Positions 32,590 to 45,578 of a DNA stretch of 52,500 nt are shown piece by piece. The position numbers and the translations under genes are program-made. The notes below the pieces were generated by a model, which was not told where the DNA came from, did no database searches, and was given only the letters and a program-made list of their open reading frames with translations. This DNA is from Glandiceps talaboti (Eukaryota; Hemichordata; Enteropneusta; Spengelidae), in NCBI RefSeq assembly GCF_964340395.1, contig NC_135567.1, positions 15,032,806 to 15,085,305 on the forward strand, given 5' to 3'. The first letter of the stretch is position 1. Every line of letters starts with the position of its first letter.

Positions 32590-34680
32590 TAACATATAAA
32601 ATGTTTGATTATTGGTATTTTTGTAATTTCCAATGAATATATTGCTGTTGTCTGAAAATAATTCACAAAGTATAACTAGTGCAACTTTAATGACTTTGAA
32701 AGCAATTTCATCTCTGATGAAGGAGACTTTCAATAGATTATTTACTGGGTGAGATTGGCTAGAAAATCGTTACAGTTTCGATACAGTTTCAAATGATATA
32801 TCCATCTATGGAAAGTCCAGGGGGTAAACGATTATTTTTTTGTAAAATTTGTTGTATGGTTAAATTAATCACAGACAAGTAAGTCTGTGAATGAATGAAT
32901 GAATGAATGAATGAATGAATGAATGAATGAATGAGTGAATGAATGAATGAATGAATGAAACCATTTAGATTTTTATCCGTAGAACATATTGTATGAATAG
33001 AAAATGTGTGGTCCCTCGAGATAAACGGAAACAATTTCATGACGTCATACATGACCTATAATTATCTACTAACACACTCGACGACCACCGTCAACTATTC
33101 CCTGTCACACAGAAACGACGATTATCTACTAATACATTCTACGACAACCGTCACCTACACTTGTTTGTTGTAAACTAAAAAAAATAATACTTTTGGCCTG
33201 AACGGCTTCCCATATCAGACCCCCCCCCCCAACTTCTAATTTAATTCTCCAAAATTTAAAGTGTTCCAGACAGCATAATCAATTTCAAATTGGTATGTAA
33301 TAGTACGTAGTACTATGAATACAAATCCAGTATGAAGCTTTTGTAGTATGTAGTGCTATCAATACAAAACCAGTATGTAGTAGTATGTAGTGATGTGTAG
33401 TGATATGAATACAAAGCCAGTATGTAGTAGTATGTAGTGCTATGAATACAAAGTCAGTATGTAGTAGTATGTAGTGCTGTGAATACAAAGCTAGTATGTA
33501 GTAGTATGTAGTGCTATGAATACAAAGCCAGTATGTAGTGGTATGTAGTGCTATGAATACAAAGCCAGTATGTAGTAGTAGGTAGTGTTATGAATACAAA
33601 GCCAGTATATAGTAGTATGTAGTGCTATGAATACAAAGCCAGTATGTAGTAGTATGTAGTGATATGAATACAAAGCCAATGTGTAGTAATATGTAGTGCT
33701 ATGAAGACAAAGCCAGTATGTAGTGCTATGAATACAAAGCCAGTATGTAGTAATTATAGTGATATGAATACAAAGTCAATATGTAGTAGTATGTAGTACT
33801 AAGAATACAAAGCCAGTATGTAGTAGTATGTAGTACTATGAATACAAAGCCAGTATGTAGTGCTATGAATACAAAGCCAGTATGTAGTAGTATGTAGTGC
33901 TATGAATACAAAACCAGTAAGTAGTAGTGTGTAGTACTATGAATACAAAACCAGTATGTAGTAGTATGTAGTGCTATGAAGACAAAGCCAGTATGTAGTG
34001 CTATGAATACAATGTCAGTATGTTAGTAGTATGTAGTACTATGAATACAAAGCCAGTATGTAGTAGTTTTTAGTGCTATGAATACAAAGTCAGTATGTAG
34101 TAGTATGTAGTACTATGAATACAAAGCCAGTATGTAGTAGTTTGTAGTGCTATGAATACAAAGTCAGTATGTAGTAGTATGTAGTGCTATGAATACATAG
34201 CCAGTATGTAGTAGTTTGTAGTGCTATGAATACAAAGTCAGTATGTAGTAGTATGTAGTACTATGAATACAAAGCCAGTATGTAGTAGTTTGTAGTGCTA
34301 TGAATACAAAGCCAGTATGTAGTAGTTTGTAGTGCTATGAATACAAAGCCAGTATGTAGTAGTTTGTAGTGCTATGAATACAAAGCCAGTATGTAGTAGT
34401 TTGTAGTGCTATGAATACAAAGTCAGTATGTAGTAGTATGTAGTACTATGAATACAAAGCCAGTATGTAGTAGTTTGTAGTGCTATGAATACAAAGTCAG
34501 TATGTAGTAGTATGTAGTGTTAACGAGGTAAAATAGTTCTATCGTTGACGATTTACTTTATTACCATACATTTATTATAGTAAACTTGTTCTATTTCTCG
34601 ATTTAACGACATTGTTCTTAGAAATATTTGTATTTATTGGTACAAAACAGACCCTTTAAAACTGAAATCATTTTTGTGGG
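32590..34680. mobile_element. Element X, copy 2 (with long 37-bp minisatellite)
   Basis: The same arms as copy 1. The left arm carries an extra (GAAT)n array at 32888-32960. The minisatellite at 33293-34520 has about 33 units of the 37-bp type and several shortened 27-bp units lacking one TAGTAGTATG step. The right arm ends around TTGTGGGTTGAGAACTAAAATGGCTC, shared with copy 3 near 40190-40220. Confidence 0.7.
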
Positions 34681-35009
34681 TTGAGAACTAAAATGGCTCA
34701 AAAACCCGAGCCCAAAGTCAATTGTTTTAGATTTCATCCTACATTGAGCTATTTATCTCGCCCCCGTATTGCGCATGTGCAGCGCAAATTGAGCAATTTA
34801 CATCGATCAGTAGATCTTCAGAATTATCTTTCAATAATGAACTTCCTGACGACCTTTTTTTCCACACTAGCGTACACGTGTTAAGCGCTACCTGCTTCAA
34901 TGCATGGGCGTTTATTTAAACGGCTTTCGCGTTGATAAAACAAGTCATTTGGTTATATGCCTTTAACACTTGGGTACACATCGAAGCAAACTACTGACAG
35001 CAAGCAACG

Positions 35010-35594
35010 ATGCCTAGAATCCGATCACTCAGAGCTAAGATCCCCGAAGATTGCCCACATTTGAAACAAAGCAAACGACTGATTGTGATGGGTACAGCAG
35101 GAGTCGGCAAGTCTTCGATTATCTCACGATTCCTGTATGGTAAATTCAGCGAACAGCACATGGAGACGGTTGAAGAAATGCACGCTCAAGATTTCAACAT
35201 CAGCGGGCAAAGACTACATCTAGAGGTTCTCGATACGTCTGGTTCGTTCTCCTTCCCTGCAATGCAGAAAATCTACATCGCGACTGGTGATGTATTCGTC
35301 CTCGTGTATTCAGTCACCGATAAGGACTCCTTCGAAGAAGTTGTACGTCTGAAAAATCTGATTCTTGACGGAAAGAAGAATAAAGAATCAACTATCATCG
35401 TTGTTGGCAACAAATCAGACCATGATGATGACAGGCAGGTAAATTACGCTTTTGCAGATTTGCTAGCGGTTGACTGGGACTTGCAGTACATCGAAACATC
35501 TGCTAAGACGAACTCGAACATTGATCAGCTTTTTAAAGACATTTTTGAATCAGTCGAACTGCCACCCCAAATGATAAGCTTGATTTTACAATGA
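35010..35594 (+). CDS. RASD-like small GTPase, copy without CAAX tail
   Basis: 194 residues, collinear with the first 194 residues of the GTPase at 4460-5122 and clearly its paralogue. All nucleotide-binding motifs are kept: GTAGVGKS (28-35), T53, DTSG (75-78), NKSD (134-137) and ETSAK (162-166). It stops at LILQ, exactly where the other copy continues with its basic tail and CVIS box. The loss removes the predicted prenylation site, so the product would be cytosolic unless targeted otherwise. The sequence shared with the first copy starts about 30 bp before the ATG. No intron is present. A downstream AAAGAAAACGTGTTATTT looks like a decayed remnant of the lost tail. It may be a functional variant or an early pseudogene; the open frame favours the former. 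Confidence 0.88.
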   Translation: MPRIRSLRAKIPEDCPHLKQSKRLIVMGTAGVGKSSIISRFLYGKFSEQHMETVEEMHAQDFNISGQRLHLEVLDTSGSFSFPAMQKIYIATGDVFVLVYSVTDKDSFEEVVRLKNLILDGKKNKESTIIVVGNKSDHDDDRQVNYAFADLLAVDWDLQYIETSAKTNSNIDQLFKDIFESVELPPQMISLILQ

Positions 35595-35813
35595 CAAGCA
35601 CATGTACAATGACCAAGGTAAAAAAAGAAAACGTGTTATTTATACAGAGCTGAAGTTTTCTATGTAATTGTTCAACATTGTATGTCATTTGTTGTTAATA
35701 TAGGTATTTAGTTAACACGTTTTGTAAAGTGCAACTTGTTCCTTTTAACAGAATTTGTTTGGTTTTAACATTGTAATATTAAGAAGAAGATTTGACAATC
35801 TTTCTCTATACCC

Positions 35814-35819
35814 AATAAA
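35814..35819 (+). terminator. Polyadenylation signal candidate for the second GTPase
   Basis: AATAAA about 220 bp after the stop codon, at a plausible 3' UTR distance. Confidence 0.45.
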
Positions 35820-35914
35820 TACAATGCACTATTCAACTTTTGAAATCCGCTTGGTTTATTATCGAAAGATTTTATTTTGATGTTTGGTGCGAGATGAGTC
35901 GTATGTATGCTAAT

Positions 35915-35937
35915 ATGTATGTGTGTATGTATGTATG

Positions 35938-35968
<31 letters not shown>

Positions 35969-36285
35969 GTATGTATGTATGTATGTATGTATGTATGTAT
36001 CTGTATCTGTACCTGCACCTGTACATACCACGTGTCTGTGTCTGTGTCTGTGTCTGTGTATGTACCTGTGTCTAGATGTACACGTATCTGTATCTCTGTA
36101 CCTGTACTTGTGTCTGTACCTGTACCTATGTCTTCGTCTGTTTCTTAAACAATAGTTGTATATGTGCCTGTGCCTATGCCTGTGTCTGTATCTGTCTCTG
36201 TCTCCGTCTCCGTCTCCGTCTCCATCACTGTATCTGTATCTGTATCTGTATCTGTATCTGTATCTGTATCTGTATCTTTTACATG
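35915..36285. repeat. (ATGT)n followed by CTGTATC/CTGTGTC/CCTGTA hexamer-type repeats
   Basis: A tetranucleotide array at 35915-36000 passes into 6-bp units of changing composition, ending in a pure (TGTATC)n block near 36229-36277. Arg/Tyr-rich minus frames over it are artefacts. From 36300 to 36760 nothing is assignable. Confidence 0.93.
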
Positions 36286-36764
36286 CCTGTTCCTGCACTA
36301 GACATGTTCCTGTACCTGTGTTGCGAGTTGTAGAGTTGAACGGTATAAGTATGGATAGTTCAGACGTTACACTCTAGTACTCACACTCTCATACTCTCGT
36401 ACGGGATCGTTCAGGTCCAAGTCGGGAATTAGTCACAACTGAGAAGATATTTCGGCTTGCCAGAATAACCTATCCGAGTCTCTCTGGTCTCCTCTCCTCT
36501 GACTCTGGATATTTTATTCTTACTTTAAGTATATTTCGAATACAATGGAATTTACACAACGACTATATAAATAGCAAGTCACACCCTAAGATCATGCCAT
36601 CATAAAAGTTATTACGTACTTTTCTCTAACCAATCATGTGAATTTCAGTTACATCATGTTTGCCCAGCTTCGTCATCGCCAGTCTATTTCTGACCTATGG
36701 CCTACAATGCCGAAAGGTAGAATTTATTCCCATAATTCCGAAATACGATATTTTGGATCGTAAC

Positions 36765-36900
36765 ACCTGTGTCTGTGTATGTGATTGTGTCTATATCTGT
36801 ACCCACGCCTGTGTCTGTGCTTGTGTCTATGTTTGTATCTGTATCATTCTGTATCTGTACCTTTATTTTTATCTGTGTCTGTATCTATGTGTACAGGTCC
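36765..36900. repeat. Degenerate TGTGTC/TGTATC hexamer array
   Basis: An older, imperfect counterpart of the hexamer array at 36001-36277. A complementary (GATACA)n tract lies at 37148-37190. Confidence 0.8.
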
Positions 36901-37399
36901 ATTGGTTATCACACACGCACAGATACGGAAACAGGAAAGCTGGTAGTATATTAGTAACAAAAGACACACCGAACAATTGATCTTACATCCAGGGCCTCCA
37001 TGGCTTAAAGGCTGCGTACGGATGAGGATTGCATGATGTTCAAGAGAAATCAAATCTTTCTTTTTTTTTAAAATTCGCAATGTCATCACCCTAGCGTCGG
37101 CGTCTGACAGGAACATATTCATTCAAAATGCCACCTCGAAGTTTGATAACAGATACAGATACAGATACAGATACAGATACAGATATAGATACATATAACT
37201 AATGATTTCCTTTCGAAAGTGGACAGGATGTACTGTATCCTGTGTTATCTATGCTGTAGGTATTCTGGTTCCTGGACGATGCGTTACGTTTGCTACGACA
37301 ATCTCCACTCACATATAGCGAAAGTTCTTACTATAGCGCAGAACAATGTGCTACCCCCATCAGGCAAAGAGTATACGACACATGTCAGAAGTTATCCAT

Positions 37400-40220
37400 C
37401 CACACAAAGTCGGTATATTATATTAGGTAGTACTGTGAATATAAATGCAGTATGCAGTATATGTAGTGCTGTGAATATATAGTCAGTATGTAGTAGTACG
37501 TAGTACTATGAATACAAAGCCAGTATGTAGTCAGGGCCGTAGCCTGACCAAATTGCCAAGGGGGCAGAACTTTGTCTTAGTGCAATCATGCATTTAAAAT
37601 TTAGAAAAGTGCCAATTTTACATAAATTTGCATGTGATTTACATAATTTATATTTTAGCAAACGCAATTAAATATCATATGTAGGGTTAGAAAAAATAAA
37701 AAAATGCTGGTCAACGGGTAACCTAACCCATCACATTGGGTAGGTAGGTCGATTTGATTTAGGATAAAACAAACCATATATAATGATAGCAAAATATTTC
37801 AGGTCGAGTTTAGATTAGTTTAGAACTTATTCAGTCATCTTGATACTATCTTATGCAATTTGTCTGCATAGCTACAGTTAGGAAATGTACACAATTTACT
37901 GTTAAACAAATGGTGTAGTTCCTCGCACCCTCTCTTCTCAAAAAATGTTAAGCCCCGCTAATTGAAACTCAAGCATTATTTTAGCCACCCCTTCTGTCAC
38001 CTACACTACAGTGGAGATATAAAATCATATGGTACAATGATGCATACAGATATCAGTGATAGCCAACTACAATAATATTCCGAACGAGATTACTTTACAC
38101 AGGATGTGGATTTCACGTGCACAATAAGGAGATGTCTCTTATTAGCTCTAACCTATACAGGGAGGTACTTAGCCAGACATCTTCCATCTTGATTTGGGAG
38201 AAAGACAAGTATCACCTTGAGTGCTACTGATTGGAAGGCGACAACTCCAAAGGTGAAAAAAAATGAAAATAAGACAGTGTAGGAGGCCATTTAGAGGCAT
38301 AAAATATCAAACCATAGACATAATAAAATACCAGAATTGAAACAATTATGCTATGCATTACATATTATCTGGAAGTGTATTTTGTTGTGGCAAAGCTGAA
38401 AGATATTATGCAGATGTGCACATGGTAAATGACTTCTCCTGAGGTTTAAATTTGGTTCCAAAAAGTCCCCGAATAAAGAGCAAAACATTTCAAGACTTTC
38501 AGACTTTTGATGGCCATGCACAATGGTCGTGCACTTTTGTTCAATTCTTTTTAGTGCACATTGGATATTTAATCTCATGTCATGCTTGTATGCATCATCT
38601 GAGCCAAGTAAACCACTGTATAAGATATTATATTATTTGGAATAGACTCAAATATATATTGTTACATGTACTATTCAGAAAATATAAAGAAATATCCTTA
38701 ATTTTGAAAAAAAATGCGAAGCCCGTATGAGGATATATTGCCCATCACCAGAAAAAAATATATAGGTAGGTTGAACAGCTTTTTCATTTTTTCTGGCCTA
38801 ATGTCGTATCTTTCAAAGTAGTTGCCGAAAAGATGTCACATTCAAAGTAAAAAAAATGGATGGTGCTTTCTCAAATAAGTAACACAACAAAATAATCATT
38901 TTCTTTACCCAACTCCCCAAACTGTTATGGCCTCGTTTATGTCGGAACCCAAGGAAACTCAGTGAATTCTCCTTGTCATTATCATTGTAATGGAAATTGA
39001 AGTTTGGATTTTGATGTCGAAGGTACAGCTCTGTTTACAAATTTAGGGCCATTCTTTCCATAGCAAATTGTCGCTTCAAAATGAATTGCGGAATAAAGGA
39101 GTGTCAGTGTGCAATGAGATAATTATATCAAACAACATTTTAACCAAAGACAACGTCGAACACAATTATTGAAAGAAATATCTTCAAATAGTGGATCTTA
39201 AACTGCGTACCTAGTTTAATAGTTTTTCAGGGGCATCAAATATTCCAAACAGAGATCTGCCGTTTTATCAGTATGAAATGTTTTAATATTAGGAACAAGA
39301 TGTAAATGAGATCGAGCGCATCTTCGGAGTCACTGCATGCGGCATAGCAGGCGACCTCACGTTGAACGACTTTTTCCGTCTTTTTTTTGAGTTTCACTCG
39401 CTGACATTATAATTGCGACTTTCAAGACTACTGTTACTCGCGGAAAATGCACAGTGCATATGCACACTTCTTTTGTACTTTCCCGCACAAAGAATTTTCA
39501 ATTTGCTGCAAAAAGTTACAATTTTTAACTGGACACATTTTTATTCAAAGTTAAGCCAGCGTACAATAGCGATATAAGATACATATTAGCCATAAGTCAA
39601 TGTACAGTCAATTTAGTGAACTATCCTTTTAAATCGCGCATGCTATGAATCGTCATGTAAACAACGATTTTAATAGCATCGCTATGTATTCAAAAAGTAG
39701 CTTTTTTTCTTTCTTTTTTCCAAAATCTCGGAGGGGGGGCGGGCAGCTGCCCCCTTCCCCCCCCCCCCGCAGGCTACGGTACTGGTAGTAGTGTGTATTG
39801 TTATGAATACAAAGCCAGTATGTAGTAGTATGTAGTGCTATGAATACAAAGCCAGTATGTAGTAGCATGTAGTGCTATGAATACAAAGCCAGTATGTAGT
39901 AGTATGTAGTACTATGAATACAAAGCTAGTATGCGGTGCTATGAATACAAAGCCAGTATGTAGTAGTATGTAGTACTAGAAATAAAAAAAAAAAAAAACA
40001 ATATTGAATGAGGTTAAAATATTCTACATTGTTGACGATATAATTTATTTCAGTGCCATATGTAGTTGTGTGTATACATTTACTATCGATAAAATTCTTC
40101 TATTTCTCAATTTGATGACTTGTTTTAGAAAAAGAAGTAGAAATATTTGTATTTAGTGGTACAAAACAAGTCCATTAAATATAATCGTTTTTGTAGGGTG
40201 GGAATAGAAATGGCTCTAAA
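37400..40220. mobile_element. Element X, copy 3, interrupted by a hAT-like element
   Basis: A 37-bp minisatellite block at 37400-37531 is separated by 37532-39784 from a second block at 39785-39985, which continues into a right arm (GTTGACGATATAATTTATT through TGGCTCTAAA) homologous to that of copy 2. The left arm is largely missing. Confidence 0.65.
37532..39784. mobile_element. Non-autonomous hAT-like DNA transposon (2.25 kb)
   Basis: The ends are CAGGGCCGTAGCCTG and, as reverse complement of the right end, CAGTACCGTAGCCTG (13 of 15 identical). Farther in, GGGGGCAG is matched by CTGCCCCC. The CAG-GxCGTAGC type terminus is characteristic of one branch of hAT elements. Flanks are TATGTAGT and GTAGTAGT, compatible with a decayed 8-bp target duplication, though the minisatellite context makes this ambiguous. 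No transposase frame is visible inside. Confidence 0.7.
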
Positions 40221-40221
40221 T

Positions 40222-40459
40222 GGTATTTTGAATTTTACTTTATAAAACAATTTTATCATGGCTTCCTACTTGAAAAAGCAATGTGTATCAACATTCACGA
40301 AGTCTGTGTTTATACGTACAACAATAAACATATTGCACATTTTTTTATGCTTTTTCAACTTATTGAGTTACTAAAAAGGTCTGGGAATATGTTGTTTCAC
40401 ATTGATTTTTCAAGTAGGAAACGATGATAAATTTGTTTTATAAATTAAAATAAAATACC
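40222..40459. mobile_element. 238-bp hairpin MITE with AAAT target duplication
   Basis: Arms of about 62 bp (40222-40285 and 40398-40459) are inverted copies with a few mismatches, starting GGTATTTTGAATTTTA and ending AAAATACC. AAAT flanks both sides. The loop of about 110 bp has no coding content. It sits right at the end of the element X right arm. Confidence 0.75.
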
Positions 40460-40773
40460 AAATCAATACCTAACATGATCCATATTGCCACTTTCAAGAA
40501 GTACTATTGCCAAAGTCTGAAAATATAGTAACTTAATATAATTCAAAATATCGTGAAGTCTTCTGTCGTAAACTTCCGTACATATCTATATTAATATCAT
40601 AATTAGGCAAAGCCCATATGTCGAATCATTACAAGTATACCCTTGTATTTCCTTTGAATCCTTTGATTAGTTTCAAAAGTATAACGAGATAAGAACGAGA
40701 AGACCCCCATCCTGTATCTTCACTTCCTTAGGATCTTCAGTAATAAGCTAGTAATATGATGTTAATGGTACTC

Positions 40774-41270
<497 letters not shown>

Positions 41271-42219
41271 CCTCGTCGTTACGCCTATATGAAACTATCT
41301 AGTCACTCTGATTTGGTAGTAAATATGTAACAACACATTCACCGCGGGAGGGTGCATTCTGCGCCAACAGGCCTAGCAGACTGCGTGAGGCGCATAACGC
41401 GCCAAGATCGTAATCCGATCGTCAACAATTTGTTGATAAGCGACGCCATACCCGCTCCCATTTCAGTAGTTCCCTATTCAATTTTGTTTTGCCAAAAGGG
41501 ATTCAAAAATGGCAACGTGGGCATAGTTTCAAACGGACGAAGCAAAAATCGATAGGGTTGTCGGAAGTCAAACTTCACATGATGATTCTGGTTGAAGCGA
41601 AACCCGTAGAACATGAACAGGAAGGTAGGCCAGCTGCGAGAACTCAGAAGGGTACGATATATGTGTAATAGACCTAGTGACACACGTTGCAACGATGATG
41701 GGGACATCCCGTGGATGTTATACGACGTCAATGACAATTATACCCCTGATTGGCTATCAGTATATAATCGTTAGTATGATAGTCGATGTTGACGACTTCG
41801 AACCCATAGATTACTTTCAACTGTATTGCACTAAAAAACTTCACATAGCAATACACGTATAAATGTTATTAATTATTTGAAATATTCCCAAAATTAATAA
41901 CTATGTTTTCTTTCTTCGTAGTTAGAATATTTGCAACGTATTCAGTACATTTTTATATAATTGTGTTTACCTGAACGGAATAAAAGAAAAAAACTCTCTA
42001 GTCTATATTTGTCATTTGGCTTACTAATGTCATCTCATTGAACTGATTATCCTAAAACAAAGGATTATACATTTTGGCCACAAGGAGCGCTGTTTTGAAG
42101 TTTAATATAGAATAATAGTACAGTAAACCTAGATATTTTCACTCCTAGAAAAATTTACGATTTCATAGTCCTCAGCTGGTTCTCAAACATTTCATAGTCT
42201 TCAGCTAGTTCTCAAATAT

Positions 42220-42425
42220 ATTTACTAATGACCAGACTGGTACATTGTGTTCAAGTAAAAAAAGGCATTTTAAATAGTCACTACTTATTTTTACTAATTA
42301 CCAGACTGGTACATTGTGTTCAAGTAAAAGAAGGCATTTTAAATAGTCACTACTTATTTTACTAATTACCAGACTCGTACATTGTGTATATGTACAAGTC
42401 ATTTTAGGCACTACGTATTTTTAGC
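42220..42425. repeat. Three tandem ~70-bp repeats
   Basis: Units start at about 42220, 42292 and 42361. Each contains TTTACTAATTACCAGACTGGTACATTGTG and ends near CACTACTTATTTTT. A shorter duplicated segment, TTCATAGTC(C/T)TCAGCT(G/A)GTTCTCAAA, precedes them at 42162-42216. From 42430 to 43620 only poly-C and poly-G runs (42541, 43399) stand out. Confidence 0.85.
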
Positions 42426-43620
42426 GAAATAAGCGAAAGATAAGCCTTTAGCGAGAATTTCCAGATTTGCAGTATGTATATAAGATTACAAGCATTTTCT
42501 GCCTGAATGAAGAAAATGTAAGAGAATATAGTATATTTATCCCCCCCCCCCCATCCAAGCATAACGGTGATTTGTTACGTTTTGACTCTACTCTTGAGTT
42601 TTAATTTGGTTTCAAATTAAGAGGAACAAATTTCAAGCCCCCTTCAGTCTATCAGAATCCTCCCTCCCCCGATCGCACCCGGAAATATGTTTGTATCTCC
42701 CCTTTTCTCATCCGCCCCTTTGTCGTAAACTCTATTCATTGACTAATTCCAATTCAAAATCTCTCATGTATAAGTAGTAATAGATACTTAGTAATTGATA
42801 ACAATTAAATATAACCTGACCCCCTCTGTTCACAAAATGGTTTCTTCTTAGATCTGCAAGAGAATTATGTAGTGCGTGGTGTTAACCAGTTTGAACGTAA
42901 CACACATTGGAACTATTGTGTTGATCTTGTTTCGTACCCGTAATCACCAATGCAGGCAGTAAAATCTAAACCTGAATTGATAATGAGGTGAGTTCCCGAA
43001 CTCGATTTAATCCTTGACCTTGACCTTGACCTTGTGAATGATATATTCAAGTCTGTAATTACGCCCTCAGTTAATTTGTCTAAAATTAGTATTCAAAAGA
43101 TATGTCCAAATGCTCTCTAAAAGCTAATCTGAACCAACATAACATAGACGTCGTCAAATGTTGACATATAGTGTTTAGTAAGCTGAACTGTTCGGAGAGC
43201 ACTGTACGAAAAGTCATATTTGACCATGTCTTTCCACCTTGGGTAAATCTTGAGCAGATGATGTGTAAATGTGGTGAGTATGAGACGAAGTTACACCTCT
43301 GACTTAATATACCCACGGTGATCTCTCCCCTGGGGGCTGCAGACAGTCAAAGGTCGCACTGTGTCTCGTACTACCCCTGGACAGAGATGGTGGCTATTGG
43401 GGGGGGGGGGGGTCACATAGGGTAAAGGTTGGGTAAAGGTTGGTAAATTAGACTTTTCGTATGGTGGAGATTGAAAGATGGTTACGTCAGCAGGGGAAAA
43501 GGTCCTACGTCAACGTAGTACAAGCTGAATGGATAAGCTAAAAACTAGATTTATAAATTTTTGATAAATTTATTCTAGTATGAAGTTGTTAATGTCGCTG
43601 CATGTCGTGTACGACATTAC

Positions 43621-43872
43621 AATAGGGAACTTGCAATCCAGACTGAGCATGCTCAGACGCAAAGGACTATGGGATTATCTGTTGTTATCGTAATACCTAA
43701 TCTGGAGCTACCGATAAAATAAACCTCCCACAATGGTCCGGGTAACTATGAATTGATTATTTGTGGTTACAAACAATATGACAATATTGTTTATAATACC
43801 AAGTGATTAGTATTTATTATCACATTTCCCATGATGCAACTTTCAACATGGCGGGTTTGCAAGTTCCCTATT
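43621..43872. mobile_element. 252-bp MITE, copy 2
   Basis: The same terminal repeats as 30881-31132. The inverted repeat can be extended outward by two bases here (ACAATAGGG...CCCTATTGT). The interior has diverged by scattered substitutions. Confidence 0.85.
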
Positions 43873-44019
43873 GTCTCCTAACATTGTTGGAATAGTTGAT
43901 CGCATAGTAAGGATTTCCTCATCATTTTTTGTACGTGTAAGACGTCATTAGATGGTTTGTACGTTGTATTCTAATAACAATTCAGTGAATAACAAACAAT
44001 ATGACCAAAACTCATGATT

Positions 44020-44560
44020 CAAGGGTGTCAACGATCAGTGTGGAGTACTCGGTTATTTGCATGAGTGCTTGCAGTGTTCTCTGCGGCAGTACTTTCATGA
44101 TCTACTCTCGTGGAAGTTTCTCATGAAAGTGCAGCAGAAAACAAGGCAAGAATGAATGTTAATACCCCTGAGTACCCACACTGGAACTCACGTGGTATGG
44201 GGCTCTCTTATCATTACATACATATGTATGTTTGTCAGAAACAGCAAATTCCAGTCAATAATGACAGTGTGATCACGTGCCTTTGTGTACATTGAACGAT
44301 CGCGTCCACATTTGCATATCATTTGCATGCATGTCTATGACATTACAATATCATTACATATGTTTGTCAGAAACAGCAAATTCCAGTCAATAATGACAGT
44401 GTGATCACGTGCCTTTGTGTACATTGAACGATCGCGTCCACATTTGCATATCATTTGCATGTATGTATGCAGTAATAGTTTTCGGTATTGCTCTGCAGTG
44501 CAAATACCACTAGTATGCGCGTGCACCGAGGCGAATAATCGGTGGTACATGTGTAATAAA
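44020..44560 (-). repeat. Dispersed repeat D, inverted and diverged copy
   Basis: The minus strand carries equivalents of the 17697-18010 landmarks, such as CCAGTGTGGGTACTCAGGGGTAT and GTGCACGCGCATACTA. Inside it, a segment of about 105 bp (CAGAAACAGCAAATTCCAG to ATCATTTGCATG) is duplicated in tandem at about 44236-44335 and 44366-44465. Confidence 0.6.
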
Positions 44561-45450
44561 AGTTTAGTGTGCTTCAGTAAATAAAATTAAACAATTACCC
44601 CTTAAATATGCAATAAATGTTACACCCTGAAAATTAAGCTTAAACCCCTTGCTGTAAATTATAATTTTGTAATTTTATATTAATTTGCATTTCCTAATGG
44701 TTAAGCCAACAATGACCTCATTGCTCTCATAAAACATGCCATTGTTGAGTATTATTTACATCACGTGAAATATTATATTTTCTACCATCACAAATTATAA
44801 TAAATGAATAATAATTACAATTACATTCTTAATTATAATAAATACATTAATTAAAATTTTGATTAATTATTTAAATGATATTAAATATTAATGCTTATTT
44901 CAGTTATATTACACGTTACAATTAAAGTTAAAATCATTCTTGGCATTTCAGAGTAAATTTTTGGTTAGATTATACCGGTATTTGTATTTTAATGGTGAGG
45001 TGCCAACGTATATACTGATTGATACAATAGAACTCGCATAAAAGTGCCCTTTGTGCTGTAAAATCTAATTTAAAAAATTACACCATACATCGGGCATGGC
45101 ATGACTTTGCAATCTGTTCGCAATTTAATTCCCACATTGGACAATAAGGTTTGGTAAGAATACAACAATGAAAAATATACATATACCTTAAAGCATAAAA
45201 GAATTCACTTGAAATATGCACAACTCTGTTAATTGTTTGTAGGTGAGATTGGGCTCACTGTTATAAATATGTTGTACCATGGGACAAACAAGAAATGTTA
45301 TTTTTGCAAATGAGGATATTTAATATAAATTCCGATACTCTTTTCTGGATATTAATACTTCATAAAGATATGTACCAAAAGTGTATCATTTTTTGTGATA
45401 GTAGTGGGTAAAAACAAACTAACAGACCGACATACATATATACATACATG

Positions 45451-45463
45451 CAGACAGACGTGC

Positions 45464-45523
<60 letters not shown>
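45451..45523. repeat. (CAGA)n microsatellite
   Basis: A CAGA tract just upstream of the first recognisable exon of the membrane-protein gene. The stretch 44561-45420 shows only AT-rich sequence. Confidence 0.96.
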
Positions 45524-45524
<1 letters not shown>

Positions 45525-45578
45525 TGTCGTGTGAAACAAGTAACCATATTACAAGTGTGTTCTGATTTCTTTCTTCAG

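Noticed and set aside
31775-34520. 37-bp repeats considered as a CRISPR-like array
   Set aside because: Units are contiguous with no unique spacers, and the context is eukaryotic.
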